Of a DNA stretch of 10,012 bases, positions 1 to 7,509 are shown piece by piece (positions within the stretch are counted from its first letter, which is position 1; every line of letters begins with the position of its first letter). The stretch comes from CAYNLX01 sp964441535. Lineage in GTDB: Bacteria > Bacillota_I > Bacilli_A > RF39 > UBA660. The stretch covers positions 1-10,012 of the forward strand of contig CAYTXQ010000029.1 of NCBI GenBank assembly GCA_964441535.1. Direction: 5' to 3'. Under the pieces are notes generated by a model. The model searched no databases. It was given only the letters and a program-made list of their open reading frames with translations, and was not told the DNA's origin. The position numbers and the translations under genes were made by a program.

Positions 1-75
1 AACATCTTTATAATCAACGCTTTTTCCAGCGCACATTTGACAAATTCTTTTTTTACTACGATAAAATTCTGACAT
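1..75 (-). CDS. rpsR: 30S ribosomal protein S18, N-terminal part (runs off the window)
   Basis: S18 is a small-subunit platform protein that binds next to S6. Only the first 25 residues are in the window. They begin MSEFYRSKKR and contain C12-x-x-C15 followed by DYKDV, the conserved S18 start with the zinc-ribbon-type cysteine pair. The ATG at 75-73 has a strong ribosome binding site, AAAGGAGG, seven bases upstream, which begins within the TAA stop codon of ssb. The gene is the last seen of rpsF-ssb-rpsR, the standard bacterial order, and shares the promoter upstream of rpsF. Identification is firm; the rest of the gene lies beyond base 1. Confidence 0.93.
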   Translation of the reverse strand, partial: MSEFYRSKKRICQMCAGKSVDYKDV

Positions 76-88
76 TTATTTTCCTCCT

Positions 89-535
89 TTAAAATGGAAG
101 ATCATCATCACTTAATACTTCTTCGCTTCCAAAGTCCTTAAAAGGGTCTTCAGAAACATCAGTAGTTACTATATCTGATTCTGAAGTATTAGGTGTGTAA
201 TCATTTCCACTATTATTATTTTTACTTCCTAAAAAAGTTACATTATCTGCTACTACTTCAGTAACATATTTTTTAGTTCCATCTTGTCCATCATAACTTC
301 TAACTTGAATTCTGCCATCTACTGCTACTTGAGAACCTTTATTACAATATTTAGCTATGTTTTCTGCTTGTTTTCTCCAAGCAACACAATTAATAAAGTC
401 AGCTTCTCTTTCTCCGTTCTGATTAGTGAAATTTCTTTGAACAGCTACACTAAAATTAGTTGAAGCTATTCCACTAGCAGTTGTTTTTAATTCAGGATCC
501 TTGGTTAATCTTCCGATTAATATAACTTTATTCAT
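89..535 (-). CDS. ssb: Single-stranded DNA-binding protein
   Basis: This is the bacterial SSB, which coats single-stranded DNA during replication, repair and recombination and recruits partner proteins through its C-terminal tip. The 148 residues comprise an N-terminal OB fold (about 1-105, starting MNKVILIGRLTKDPEL with FINCVAWRKQAE near 47-58), a short Asn/Ser/Asp-rich linker, and the acidic tip DDDLPF at 143-148. Length and tip are typical of the SsbA type used by Firmicutes for replication. The gene lies five bases after rpsF, and its Shine-Dalgarno sequence GAGGAG is formed by the last two Glu codons of rpsF, so the two are probably translationally coupled. It is cotranscribed with rpsF and rpsR. 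Nothing odd is seen. Confidence 0.96.
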   Translation of the reverse strand: MNKVILIGRLTKDPELKTTASGIASTNFSVAVQRNFTNQNGEREADFINCVAWRKQAENIAKYCNKGSQVAVDGRIQVRSYDGQDGTKKYVTEVVADNVTFLGSKNNNSGNDYTPNTSESDIVTTDVSEDPFKDFGSEEVLSDDDLPF

Positions 536-540
536 TATTT

Positions 541-831
541 TTACTCCTCATCTAATTTTATAATCATATGTCTTATAACATTTTCATTGATTAAAGCTTT
601 ATGTTCAAATTCATTGATTGCAACTGTATTAGCTTCAACTTGTAAGACAAAATAATATCCTGTAACTTCTTTTTTAATTGGATATGCAAGTTGTTTTTGT
701 CCTAATTCCTTAGTTTCTAAAACTTTTGACTTATTATCAGTAATTGTTTTTGTTAATTCGCTCACTGTTTTATTCACAGCATCGCTTTCAATTGTAGATT
801 TAACAATAAAGATAATTTCATATTTATTCAT
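541..831 (-). CDS. rpsF: 30S ribosomal protein S6
   Basis: S6 is a 30S platform protein that forms a heterodimer with S18 during subunit assembly. The 96 residues match the usual length. The protein opens MNKYEIIFIVKS (the first beta strand) and contains LAYPIKKEVTGYYFVLQVEA (about 49-68) and a late NVIRHMIIKL strand, all characteristic of S6. The ATG at 831-829 is preceded by an almost perfect ribosome binding site, AAGGAGGTG. It is the first gene of rpsF-ssb-rpsR, with its own promoter and a leader whose upstream CUCCUU can pair with the ribosome binding site. In several bacteria the S6:S18 complex represses this operon by binding the leader; whether that holds here is inference. Confidence 0.96.
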   Translation of the reverse strand: MNKYEIIFIVKSTIESDAVNKTVSELTKTITDNKSKVLETKELGQKQLAYPIKKEVTGYYFVLQVEANTVAINEFEHKALINENVIRHMIIKLDEE

Positions 832-898
832 TTCTACACCTCCTTATGGTCTGTCTGGCCCTTCATCTAAAAAGAGCAAGGAGCAATTAATACTCACG
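832..898 (-). promoter_or_regulatory. rpsF leader with hairpin able to hide the ribosome binding site
   Basis: The leader from the predicted start point (about 898) to the rpsF ATG is about 66 bases. CUCCUU at 883-878 is complementary to AAGGAG at 845-840, the core of the rpsF Shine-Dalgarno sequence. Inside this outer stem a smaller stem GCUC/GGGC can form around a U-rich loop, followed by an unpaired CAGACAGACC-type segment. The layout fits autogenous control by S6:S18, known for rpsF leaders in many bacteria. I cannot confirm the exact S6:S18 recognition motif by eye, so the ligand is inferred. Confidence 0.5.
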
Positions 899-904
899 CA
901 ACAT

Positions 905-933
905 ATTATAGCAATTTAATTTTAATAAGTAAA
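905..933 (-). promoter_or_regulatory. Promoter of rpsF-ssb-rpsR (sigma-A type, extended -10)
   Basis: On the minus strand, TTTACT (933-928) and a perfect TATAAT (910-905) are separated by 17 bases. TGC directly before the -10 makes it an extended -10 element. It lies just past the ychF stop codon, so the ribosomal protein operon can be transcribed independently of the upstream unit. The transcription start would be near 898. Confidence 0.75.
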
Positions 934-943
934 TCTTTTTTTA

Positions 944-2044
944 TTACACATTAAATCTAAAGTAAACTATATCTCCATCTTGCATTATATAATCCTTGCC
1001 TTCAAGTCTTAATTTTCCGGCTTCCTTTACTGCTTTTTCACTGCCCAATTCTTCTAAATCATTAAAACTCATTATTTCTGCTTTAATAAAACCTCTTTCA
1101 AAATCACTATGGATTATTCCTGCACATTGTGGTGCCCTTGTACCTTTTTTAAAGGTCCAAGCTCTTACTTCATCTTTTCCTGAGGTTAAGAATGTTTGAA
1201 GTCCTAGTAAATCATATGTGGCAAAAATTAATTTATCTAAACCACTGTTATTTATTCCGATTTCTTTTAAAAAGTTTTTCTTATCTTCATCACTAAGTTC
1301 AGATAATTCACTTTCTATTTTAGCACTCATTATTATTACTCTAGCATTTTCTTCTTCTGCTTTTTTGGAAACTAAATCTGTATATTCATTTTTTCCTATT
1401 ATAGCATCATTTTCATTAACATTAGCAGCATAAATAAGGGGTTTTATTGTTAAAAAATTAAAATTTTTTAATATTAATGCTTCTTCTTTATCGAAATTAA
1501 CTAATCTTAAAGGTGTATTATTTTGTAATGAATTTTTAGCTTTCTTTAATGCTTCAACTTCTAATAAAGCAACTTTATCTTTTGTTGCTTCAGCCTTTTT
1601 GGCAATTTTTTCTATTCTGCCTTCAATTATTTCCAAATCTGCAAGTATTAGTTCTACATTTATTATTTCTATATCTCTTATAGGATCAACTGTACCTTCA
1701 ACATGTGTTATATCTCTATCTTCAAAACATCTTACCACTTCTACAATAGCATCAACTTCTCGTATATGAGATAAAAATTTATTTCCAAGACCATCTCCAT
1801 GAGAAGCCCCTTTAACTAATCCAGCTATATCAGTAAATTCAAAAGTAGTAGGAATTGTTCTTTCAGGTTGATACATGTTTTCTAATACTTCTAATCTTGA
1901 ATCTGGTACTGTTACAACTCCTACATTAGGATCTATTGTTGCAAAAGGATAATTAGCAGCCAGTATATTTTTTTTAGTTATTGCATTAAATAAAGTTGAT
2001 TTACCAACATTAGGTAAACCTACTATTCCTGCTTTTAAAGACAT
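944..2044 (-). CDS. ychF: Ribosome-binding ATPase YchF (Obg-related P-loop NTPase)
   Basis: YchF is a universally conserved OBG-family NTPase that prefers ATP to GTP and associates with ribosomes; it is linked to translation and stress responses. The 366 residues match the family length. Visible motifs are the P loop GLPNVGKST (9-17), the switch region NYPFATIDPNVGVV (31-44), G3 DIAGLVKGAS (72-81) and NVNE (208-211), the altered G4 motif associated with ATP preference. A central helical insert lies at about 130-175, and a C-terminal TGS domain at about 280-365 ends DGDIVYFRFNV. The ATG has the ribosome binding site GGGAGG seven bases upstream. It follows the transporter gene by 17 bases and is the last gene of the parA unit. 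YchF next to rpsF is also the Bacillus arrangement. Confidence 0.96.
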   Translation of the reverse strand: MSLKAGIVGLPNVGKSTLFNAITKKNILAANYPFATIDPNVGVVTVPDSRLEVLENMYQPERTIPTTFEFTDIAGLVKGASHGDGLGNKFLSHIREVDAIVEVVRCFEDRDITHVEGTVDPIRDIEIINVELILADLEIIEGRIEKIAKKAEATKDKVALLEVEALKKAKNSLQNNTPLRLVNFDKEEALILKNFNFLTIKPLIYAANVNENDAIIGKNEYTDLVSKKAEEENARVIIMSAKIESELSELSDEDKKNFLKEIGINNSGLDKLIFATYDLLGLQTFLTSGKDEVRAWTFKKGTRAPQCAGIIHSDFERGFIKAEIMSFNDLEELGSEKAVKEAGKLRLEGKDYIMQDGDIVYFRFNV

Positions 2045-2061
2045 TCTTTATCCTCCCTTTA

Positions 2062-3597
2062 TTAAAGTACTGCATATGAACCTAATCCTATAGGAACTCC
2101 TATTATATAAAATACTATTAGTATTGTTAATAATACTATTCCTGTTGCTATACTATAAGGTATCATATATTTTAATGATGTAAATAAACTTATTGGTTTT
2201 TCATCTTTATTATATAGTTGCATATAAGCAAGATATATAACAAAGTATGCTAGCAATGGAGTTAACGAACTAGTAAAACTTTCTCCAAATCTAAATATTA
2301 CTTGAGTAAATTCAGGACTGATACTGGCATTCATCGCCGCACTCGATGTAGCCGCAGCAAATATAGTCCATTTAGTTATAGATGAAGTTAAGAATAAACT
2401 AGATATTGCTGATAATATAAATATAAGAATAATTAAAGGTATTCCTGTAAAATTTCCATTTGATATAATATTTGAAAAATAAGTTGCTATAACCACTCCT
2501 ATATTTGTCTGTTTAAAAACACTGACAAATAAAGATGCAAATAATATAAGTACAAGTGTACTTCCTATTCCATCTAAGGAATGACCGAAATTATTACACA
2601 TTTCAGCGTTGTTTTTTATTGTTTTAGCCCCTATTCCATAGAATAAACCCAAAATTACAAATAATACAGTAACAATAAATACAAATCCAGAACTAATAAA
2701 TGAATTATAACTAAATAACTTATCTATATAAAATATCTGTGAATAATCTAATAGTTTTCCACCAAATGGAACATTAGGTATTATATTATAAACAAAGAAT
2801 AATATATACACTAAACCTGCAAAGAGCGCTATTATAAGTCCTCTTAATTCTCTTCTATGTATAATTACTTCTTCTTCATTATCATATTTACCGAATTTTG
2901 GTACTATTATTTTTTCTGTTATTCTGGTTAATAGAATAGCTAATGCTATCATAGCAATTGACATTATTATGATTAATCCGAAACGACTAACAGAATAATC
3001 ACTATCAATAGCCTGAGCACTTACCAAAGTGGTTTTTAATAATTCGCTATCTATTGAACTTAAAAGTATATTAACTCCTGTACCGCAAGTAAGAGCACCA
3101 AAAGATGCAATTATACCTACTAAAGGATTTCTTTTACCATAATAAAATAATAAAGCACTTAACGGAATTAATATTACATATCCAATATCACCGGCTATAG
3201 AAATAAAAAGCCCTAATAATATTACGAAAAAAGTAATTGTATTTTTCTTACTATATTTAGTAAGAAGAGTAAATGCTGTTCTTAAGAAACCGCTTTTCTC
3301 CATAATACCTACACCTATTAATATGATTATTAACATACTTAATGGTGCAAAAGAAACAAAGTTAGAAACTGTATGACTAAATATATATTTTAATCCGCTT
3401 AGATTAAATAAAGATTTAACACTTACTAAAGTAGAACTGTATTCTTTAGTTCCAGCATCAACAACTTTATAATATGCTTCAAAACCTATCCATGATAATA
3501 TTCCACTTAATAATATTGTAATAAATGTCATTATTATGAATGTCATTATAGGATGTAATGTCATCTTTTCCTTAATTATTTTTACTTTATTATTCAT
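2062..3597 (-). CDS. AbgT-family transporter (p-aminobenzoyl-glutamate type)
   Basis: This is an integral membrane transporter of the AbgT family. E. coli AbgT imports p-aminobenzoyl-glutamate, a folate breakdown product, while other members act as sulfonamide efflux pumps. The sequence shows about a dozen hydrophobic segments. It also has the family landmarks KRNPLVGIIASFGALTCGTG near 158-177 and, near 405-450, SSITKWTIFAAATSSAAM followed by ISPEFTQVIFRFGESFTSSLTPL (numbering from the GTG noted next). About 511 residues is the usual length. I chose the ATG at 3597 because AGGTGA lies five bases upstream; an in-frame GTG at 3606 adds three residues. It overlaps the end of the DUF951 gene, so coupling is likely. 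It sits between DUF951 and ychF, a place where Bacillus has no such gene. The substrate is not known from sequence. Confidence 0.9.
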   Translation of the reverse strand: MNNKVKIIKEKMTLHPIMTFIIMTFITILLSGILSWIGFEAYYKVVDAGTKEYSSTLVSVKSLFNLSGLKYIFSHTVSNFVSFAPLSMLIIILIGVGIMEKSGFLRTAFTLLTKYSKKNTITFFVILLGLFISIAGDIGYVILIPLSALLFYYGKRNPLVGIIASFGALTCGTGVNILLSSIDSELLKTTLVSAQAIDSDYSVSRFGLIIIMSIAMIALAILLTRITEKIIVPKFGKYDNEEEVIIHRRELRGLIIALFAGLVYILFFVYNIIPNVPFGGKLLDYSQIFYIDKLFSYNSFISSGFVFIVTVLFVILGLFYGIGAKTIKNNAEMCNNFGHSLDGIGSTLVLILFASLFVSVFKQTNIGVVIATYFSNIISNGNFTGIPLIILIFILSAISSLFLTSSITKWTIFAAATSSAAMNASISPEFTQVIFRFGESFTSSLTPLLAYFVIYLAYMQLYNKDEKPISLFTSLKYMIPYSIATGIVLLTILIVFYIIGVPIGLGSYAVL

Positions 3598-3784
3598 CTT
3601 TTTCACCTAAAACCTTTTTAAGTTTTTTTTCGAATTCAATTCTGTCAAACATTAATTCTCTATTACAGTTTAAGCATTTAATCTTAATATCCACACCAAC
3701 TCTTGTAATCTTCCATTTATTTGTACCGCAAGGATGCTGTTTTTTCATAATCACTATGTCATTAAGATTATATTTTTTATCCAT
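3590..3784 (-). CDS. DUF951 / YyzM-like small protein
   Basis: This 64-residue basic protein belongs to the DUF951 family (YyzM in Bacillus), whose function is unknown. Recognisable features are the N-terminal YNLNDIVIMKKQHPCG (5-20), WKITRVGVDIKIKCLNC (24-40) and a charged C-terminus. His17, Cys19, Cys37 and Cys40 could form a small metal site, which is my inference. The ATG at 3784 follows the parB stop by eight bases, and its ribosome binding site AGGTGA overlaps the parB TAG stop codon. Its own 3' end overlaps the transporter start. The position between spo0J and ychF is the conserved family context. No clue to a partner is visible beyond this linkage. Confidence 0.87.
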   Translation of the reverse strand: MDKKYNLNDIVIMKKQHPCGTNKWKITRVGVDIKIKCLNCNRELMFDRIEFEKKLKKVLGEKDE

Positions 3785-3792
3785 AATATCAC

Positions 3793-4689
3793 CTAATCTT
3801 TGTCAACTTCTATATTTAAAATTTCTAATATTCTTTCTAAATCTTTTTCTGAATCAAATGGTATGCTTATTTTATTATTATTTATTATTACTTTAGTACC
3901 AATTTTTTCTCTCATTATATTCTGATATATATTGTAATTATTATTTATTTCTTTATTTCTTTTTATAGGAACTTTTTTTAAAGATGTACTTGTTAAATTT
4001 TCTAAGTTTCTTACACTCATTTTTTCTTTTATTACTTTTTCAGCTAAATCAATTATCAGATTTTCATCAGATAATTTACTTAAAACTCTAGCATGTCCCA
4101 TAGTAATAAGGTTACTACTAACCATATCTTGAACAGAAATTGGAAGTCTTAAAAGTCCTAAAATATTTGTAATATAACTTCTACTTTTACTGAATTTCTG
4201 AGATAAGTCATCTTGAGTATAATTATATGTGTTTTTAATAATATCTAAAGCCTTTGCTTCTTCTATTGGATTAAGATTCTCTCTTTGAATATTTTCAACA
4301 AGAGCTATTTCCATCATTTCTTTATCATCAAAGTTCTTGATTATAGCAGGTATTGTTTTCATTCCTGCTATTCGTGATGCTTTAGCTCTTCTTTCTCCAG
4401 CTACTATTTCATAACCTCTAATACTTTTCTTTACTATTATCGGCTGAATTACTCCATGTTCTTTTATTGATGAAGCAAGTTCGTTTAAAGTTTCTTCATC
4501 AAAACTTTTTCTTGGCTGATAAGGATTTGATCTTATCTCATCTATAGAAATTTCTACTATGTCTGATTCTTTAGTTTCTTCTACTATTTTTCTTTCAAGT
4601 TGATCAAGATCTAATCTTTCATTACTGAATAATTGCTCTAGTCCCTTTCCTAAAGCTCTTTTTTTATTATTATTGTCCATTTCGTTCAA
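3793..4689 (-). CDS. parB: Chromosome-partitioning protein ParB (Spo0J)
   Basis: ParB binds parS sites near the origin, spreads as a CTP-dependent clamp and loads SMC/condensin. In 298 residues the order is: an N-terminal ParA-stimulating peptide with RALGKGLEQLF (11-21); the ParB N domain with NPYQPRKSFDEETL (55-68), IQPIIV and the CTP-binding GERR (98-101) plus ENIQRENLNPIEEA (132-145); a helix-turn-helix at about 158-182 (SQKFSKSRSYITNILGLLRL); and a C-terminal dimerisation region. It overlaps the end of parA. The TTG at 4689 is taken as start because AAGGA lies five bases upstream; the ATG at 4680 (three residues shorter) is a real alternative with poor spacing. With no Noc paralog beside it and motif-complete Spo0J features, it is the chromosomal ParB rather than a plasmid one. 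Confidence 0.94.
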   Translation of the reverse strand: MNEMDNNNKKRALGKGLEQLFSNERLDLDQLERKIVEETKESDIVEISIDEIRSNPYQPRKSFDEETLNELASSIKEHGVIQPIIVKKSIRGYEIVAGERRAKASRIAGMKTIPAIIKNFDDKEMMEIALVENIQRENLNPIEEAKALDIIKNTYNYTQDDLSQKFSKSRSYITNILGLLRLPISVQDMVSSNLITMGHARVLSKLSDENLIIDLAEKVIKEKMSVRNLENLTSTSLKKVPIKRNKEINNNYNIYQNIMREKIGTKVIINNNKISIPFDSEKDLERILEILNIEVDKD

Positions 4690-5455
4690 TCACTTCCTTA
4701 GCTAAATTTGTATAAGCTACTGTAGCTTTACTTTTAGGATCATATTCTCCTATAGGTTTTCCATGAGAAGGTGCTTCAACAAGTCTTACCAACCTCGGAA
4801 TTATTGTGTTGAAAACTTTATCTCTAAAATATTTTCTTACTTCTTCTACTACTTCTAAACCAATATTAGTTCTAGTATCCAACATAGTAAGTAATACTCC
4901 TTCTATTTTTAAATTTGGATTTAAATTAGATTGTATCATTATTACAGAATTAAGTAATTGGGTAATTCCTTCTAACGCAAAGAATTCACATTGAACTGGA
5001 ATAATTAAAGAGTCGCTTGCAACTAGTGCATTTGTAGTTAATATTCCTAAAGCAGGAGGGCAATCAATTATTATGTAATCATATTTATCTTTTATTTTAT
5101 TTAATACATCTTTTAATTGTTCGTTCTGATGAAATCCATTATTTTCATAAAATTTTTTAATAAACTCTATATCTAAACCCGCTAAATTTATAGTGGCAGG
5201 TATTACTGATAAGTTTTCATAATTTGTTTTAACTATAGCGTCTTCTATAGATACACTATTTGTTAATACTTCATAAATATCTGCTTTTATGTCTATATTA
5301 TTTAATCCTAAACCTATTGAAGTATTTCCTTGAGGATCCAAATCAATTAATAGAGTATTCTTGCCTAATTTTCCTAAGCAAGCAGATAAATTTATACTAG
5401 TGGTAGTTTTTCCTACTCCGCCTTTTTGATTCACTAATGATATTATTTTGCCCAT
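4670..5455 (-). CDS. parA: Chromosome-partitioning ATPase ParA (Soj)
   Basis: ParA/Soj is a deviant Walker ATPase that binds DNA as an ATP dimer, interacts with ParB for origin segregation and, in Bacillus, also controls DnaA. The 261 residues contain the deviant Walker A KGGVGKTT (11-18) with its signature lysine, Walker A' DLDPQG (38-43) and Walker B YIIIDCPPALG (127-137). The short N-terminus without an extra DNA-binding domain identifies the chromosomal Soj type. The ATG at 5455 has AAGGTGG nine bases upstream. It is the first gene of parA-parB-DUF951-abgT-ychF and has a good promoter directly upstream. Gene and function are secure. Confidence 0.95.
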   Translation of the reverse strand: MGKIISLVNQKGGVGKTTTSINLSACLGKLGKNTLLIDLDPQGNTSIGLGLNNIDIKADIYEVLTNSVSIEDAIVKTNYENLSVIPATINLAGLDIEFIKKFYENNGFHQNEQLKDVLNKIKDKYDYIIIDCPPALGILTTNALVASDSLIIPVQCEFFALEGITQLLNSVIMIQSNLNPNLKIEGVLLTMLDTRTNIGLEVVEEVRKYFRDKVFNTIIPRLVRLVEAPSHGKPIGEYDPKSKATVAYTNLAKEVIERNGQ

Positions 5456-5502
5456 AACTATTAACCACCTTACATTTTGTTTTACTTATTTACTTAACTA
5501 TT

Positions 5503-5531
5503 ATTTTATCATAAAGATGGCTATTTGTCTT
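5503..5531 (-). promoter_or_regulatory. Promoter of the parA-parB-DUF951-abgT-ychF unit
   Basis: On the minus strand AAGACA (5531-5526) is followed after exactly 17 bases by TAAAAT (5508-5503), with TGA directly before it as an extended -10. It lies between the ftsH terminator and the parA ribosome binding site, in a gap of 93 bases. No other convincing promoter was seen before ychF, so the five genes probably share this one. Confidence 0.6.
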
Positions 5532-5539
5532 TATAAATT

Positions 5540-5570
5540 AAAAAAGAGTTAGTCGACATCTAACTCTTTT
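5540..5570 (-). terminator. Intrinsic terminator of tilS-ftsH, overlapping the ftsH stop codon
   Basis: The minus-strand arms AAAAGAGTTAG (5570-5560) and CTAACTCTTTT (5552-5542) are perfectly complementary over 11 bp with a seven-base loop, followed by further U residues. The upstream arm encodes the end of FtsH (KEL) and the TAA stop (5551-5549) lies in the downstream arm, so the terminator is built into the coding sequence. Confidence 0.85.
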
Positions 5571-7498
5571 CTTAATTCTTCTTCAGACATTTTTAAATAG
5601 TCTTTAATTTTCTTAGATTTAGCAATTTCTCTTAATTCATCAACTGTTAATTCTTCTTTAAAATCAATCTTACCAGTAGCCACTATATAATCTATTTGCT
5701 CTTTAGTTAAAGTTTCATACTTAATTAAAGCTGAACTAATTAAATTCACTAATTCTTCATTAGCTTTAAGAATCTTCTTAGCTTCTTCATAACATTCTTC
5801 TATAATTCTTCTTACTTCTTTATCTATTTCTAAAGCCACTTGATCTGAGAAATTCTTACTCTTAGTATAATCTCTACCTAAGAATACTCCTTCACTTTTA
5901 CTTTCTAATTGCATAGGTCCTAATTTACTCATTCCATATTCAGTAACCATAGCTCTTGCTGTTGCTGTTGCTCTTTTGAAATCATCAGAAGCCCCAGTTG
6001 TAATTTCTCCAAAGAATAATTCTTCGCTTACTCTTCCTGCCAACAATCCTGTTATACCAGCTAATAATTCTTTTTCAGTCATAATAGATATTTTTTCTTC
6101 CTTAGGTAACATCATAGTATATCCACCAGCCATACCTCTAGGAATAATAGTTATTTTATGAACTTCATTTGCATCAGGTAATTTTAAACCTACAACCGCA
6201 TGACCTGATTCATGAATACTGACTAATTTCTTTTCTTTTTCTGTTATTTTTCTACTTGTTTTAGCAGGTCCCAATAAAACTCTGTCTGTTGCTTCATCTA
6301 TTTCATCCATAGAAATAGAATTTTTATTTCTTCTAACTGCCAATAACGCTGATTCATTAAGTAAATTTTCTAAATCTGCACCACTAAATCCAGGCGTTCT
6401 TCCCGCTAAATTTTTTAAATTTACGCTTTTATCAAATATTTTATTTTTTGCATGTACTTCTAATATTGCTTCTCTTTCTCTAGAATCTGGTAAACTTACA
6501 GTTACTTGTCTATCAAATCTTCCTGGTCTTAATAATGCAGGATCTAGTACATCAGGTCTGTTGGTTGCTGCTATTATTATAATACCTTCATTAGCACCAA
6601 AACCATCCATTTCTGTTAATAATTGATTTAATGTCTGTTCTCTTTCATCATGTCCTCCACCAAGTCCAGTTCCTCTTTGACGTCCAACAGCATCTATTTC
6701 ATCTATAAATATTAAGCATGGTGCTGTTTGTTTTGCTTGTTTAAACATATCTCTTACACGACTTGCTCCTACTCCTACGAATAATTCTACAAAGTCAGAA
6801 CCGCTTATATAATAGAATGGAACATTTGCTTCTCCTGCTATAGCTTTTGCTAATAAGGTTTTACCTGTACCTGGAGGACCTACTAATAAAACTCCTTTAG
6901 GTATTCTTGCTCCTAATTTTTGAAATTTTTTAGGTGATTTTAAGAAATCAATTAATTCTGCAACTTCTTCTTTTTCTTCCTTAAGACCTGCTACGTCAGT
7001 AAATTTTACTTTACCATTTTCCTCACTTAATTTAGCTTTACTTCTTCCAAAATCCATGGATTTATTATTTCCACCAGTAACCTTGGTAAACAAATAGAAT
7101 GTTATACCTGCTAATATTACTATCGGAAGTATATTAGCTATCATACTAACTATAATACTATTTTCCGGATTAGTATTTGTTACAATTTCAAAGCCTTTGT
7201 TTTCAGAATAAGTTAATATTCTACTTAAAGAAGTTTCTGATAAAGGTACATATACTTTGAAAGATTCATATTCATTATAATTCTTTAATTTTCCTTCTAT
7301 TAGATAAACTCCATCATTTTTCTTTGGAGTAATAGATATTGCATCTACTTTACCCTTACTCATATTTTTAGTAAATTCATCGTAAGTAAATACGTGAACC
7401 TTTGTATTTCCCAAATTAAATACTAATACTGTAAAAATAATTATACAGAATAATATTAAATATGGTAAAAAACTTTTTTGTGCTATATTTTTCTTCAT
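5549..7498 (-). CDS. ftsH: ATP-dependent zinc metalloprotease FtsH
   Basis: FtsH is a hexameric membrane-anchored AAA+ protease that degrades misassembled membrane proteins and selected cytoplasmic regulators. The 649 residues show a transmembrane segment at about 10-30, an extracytoplasmic domain at about 31-117 and a second membrane segment at about 118-138. The AAA+ module follows with Walker A GPPGTGKT (207-214), Walker B LIFIDEID (262-269) and the second region of homology at about 311-330 ending RPGRFDR. The zinc site HESGH (429-433) and the third-ligand region TGASDDF (about 501-507) are intact. The HExxH motif has Ser where many homologs have Ala, with no expected loss of function. 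A long acidic/helical tail ends KELDVD. The ATG has AAGGAG seven bases upstream, within the tail of tilS; the pair is probably one operon. Confidence 0.97.
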   Translation of the reverse strand: MKKNIAQKSFLPYLILFCIIIFTVLVFNLGNTKVHVFTYDEFTKNMSKGKVDAISITPKKNDGVYLIEGKLKNYNEYESFKVYVPLSETSLSRILTYSENKGFEIVTNTNPENSIIVSMIANILPIVILAGITFYLFTKVTGGNNKSMDFGRSKAKLSEENGKVKFTDVAGLKEEKEEVAELIDFLKSPKKFQKLGARIPKGVLLVGPPGTGKTLLAKAIAGEANVPFYYISGSDFVELFVGVGASRVRDMFKQAKQTAPCLIFIDEIDAVGRQRGTGLGGGHDEREQTLNQLLTEMDGFGANEGIIIIAATNRPDVLDPALLRPGRFDRQVTVSLPDSREREAILEVHAKNKIFDKSVNLKNLAGRTPGFSGADLENLLNESALLAVRRNKNSISMDEIDEATDRVLLGPAKTSRKITEKEKKLVSIHESGHAVVGLKLPDANEVHKITIIPRGMAGGYTMMLPKEEKISIMTEKELLAGITGLLAGRVSEELFFGEITTGASDDFKRATATARAMVTEYGMSKLGPMQLESKSEGVFLGRDYTKSKNFSDQVALEIDKEVRRIIEECYEEAKKILKANEELVNLISSALIKYETLTKEQIDYIVATGKIDFKEELTVDELREIAKSKKIKDYLKMSEEELRKELDVD

Positions 7499-7509
7499 AA
7501 TTTTTCTCC

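Noticed and set aside
996..1433. Plus-strand open frames opposite ychF (996-1199 and 1218-1433)
   Set aside because: They lie antisense to a motif-complete ychF, have no convincing ribosome binding sites and give low-complexity hydrophobic translations.
4806..4994. Plus-strand open frame opposite parA
   Set aside because: It is antisense to the ParA coding sequence with no family resemblance or start signals.
5976..6161. Plus-strand open frame opposite ftsH
   Set aside because: It mirrors the conserved FtsH protease domain and has no independent support.
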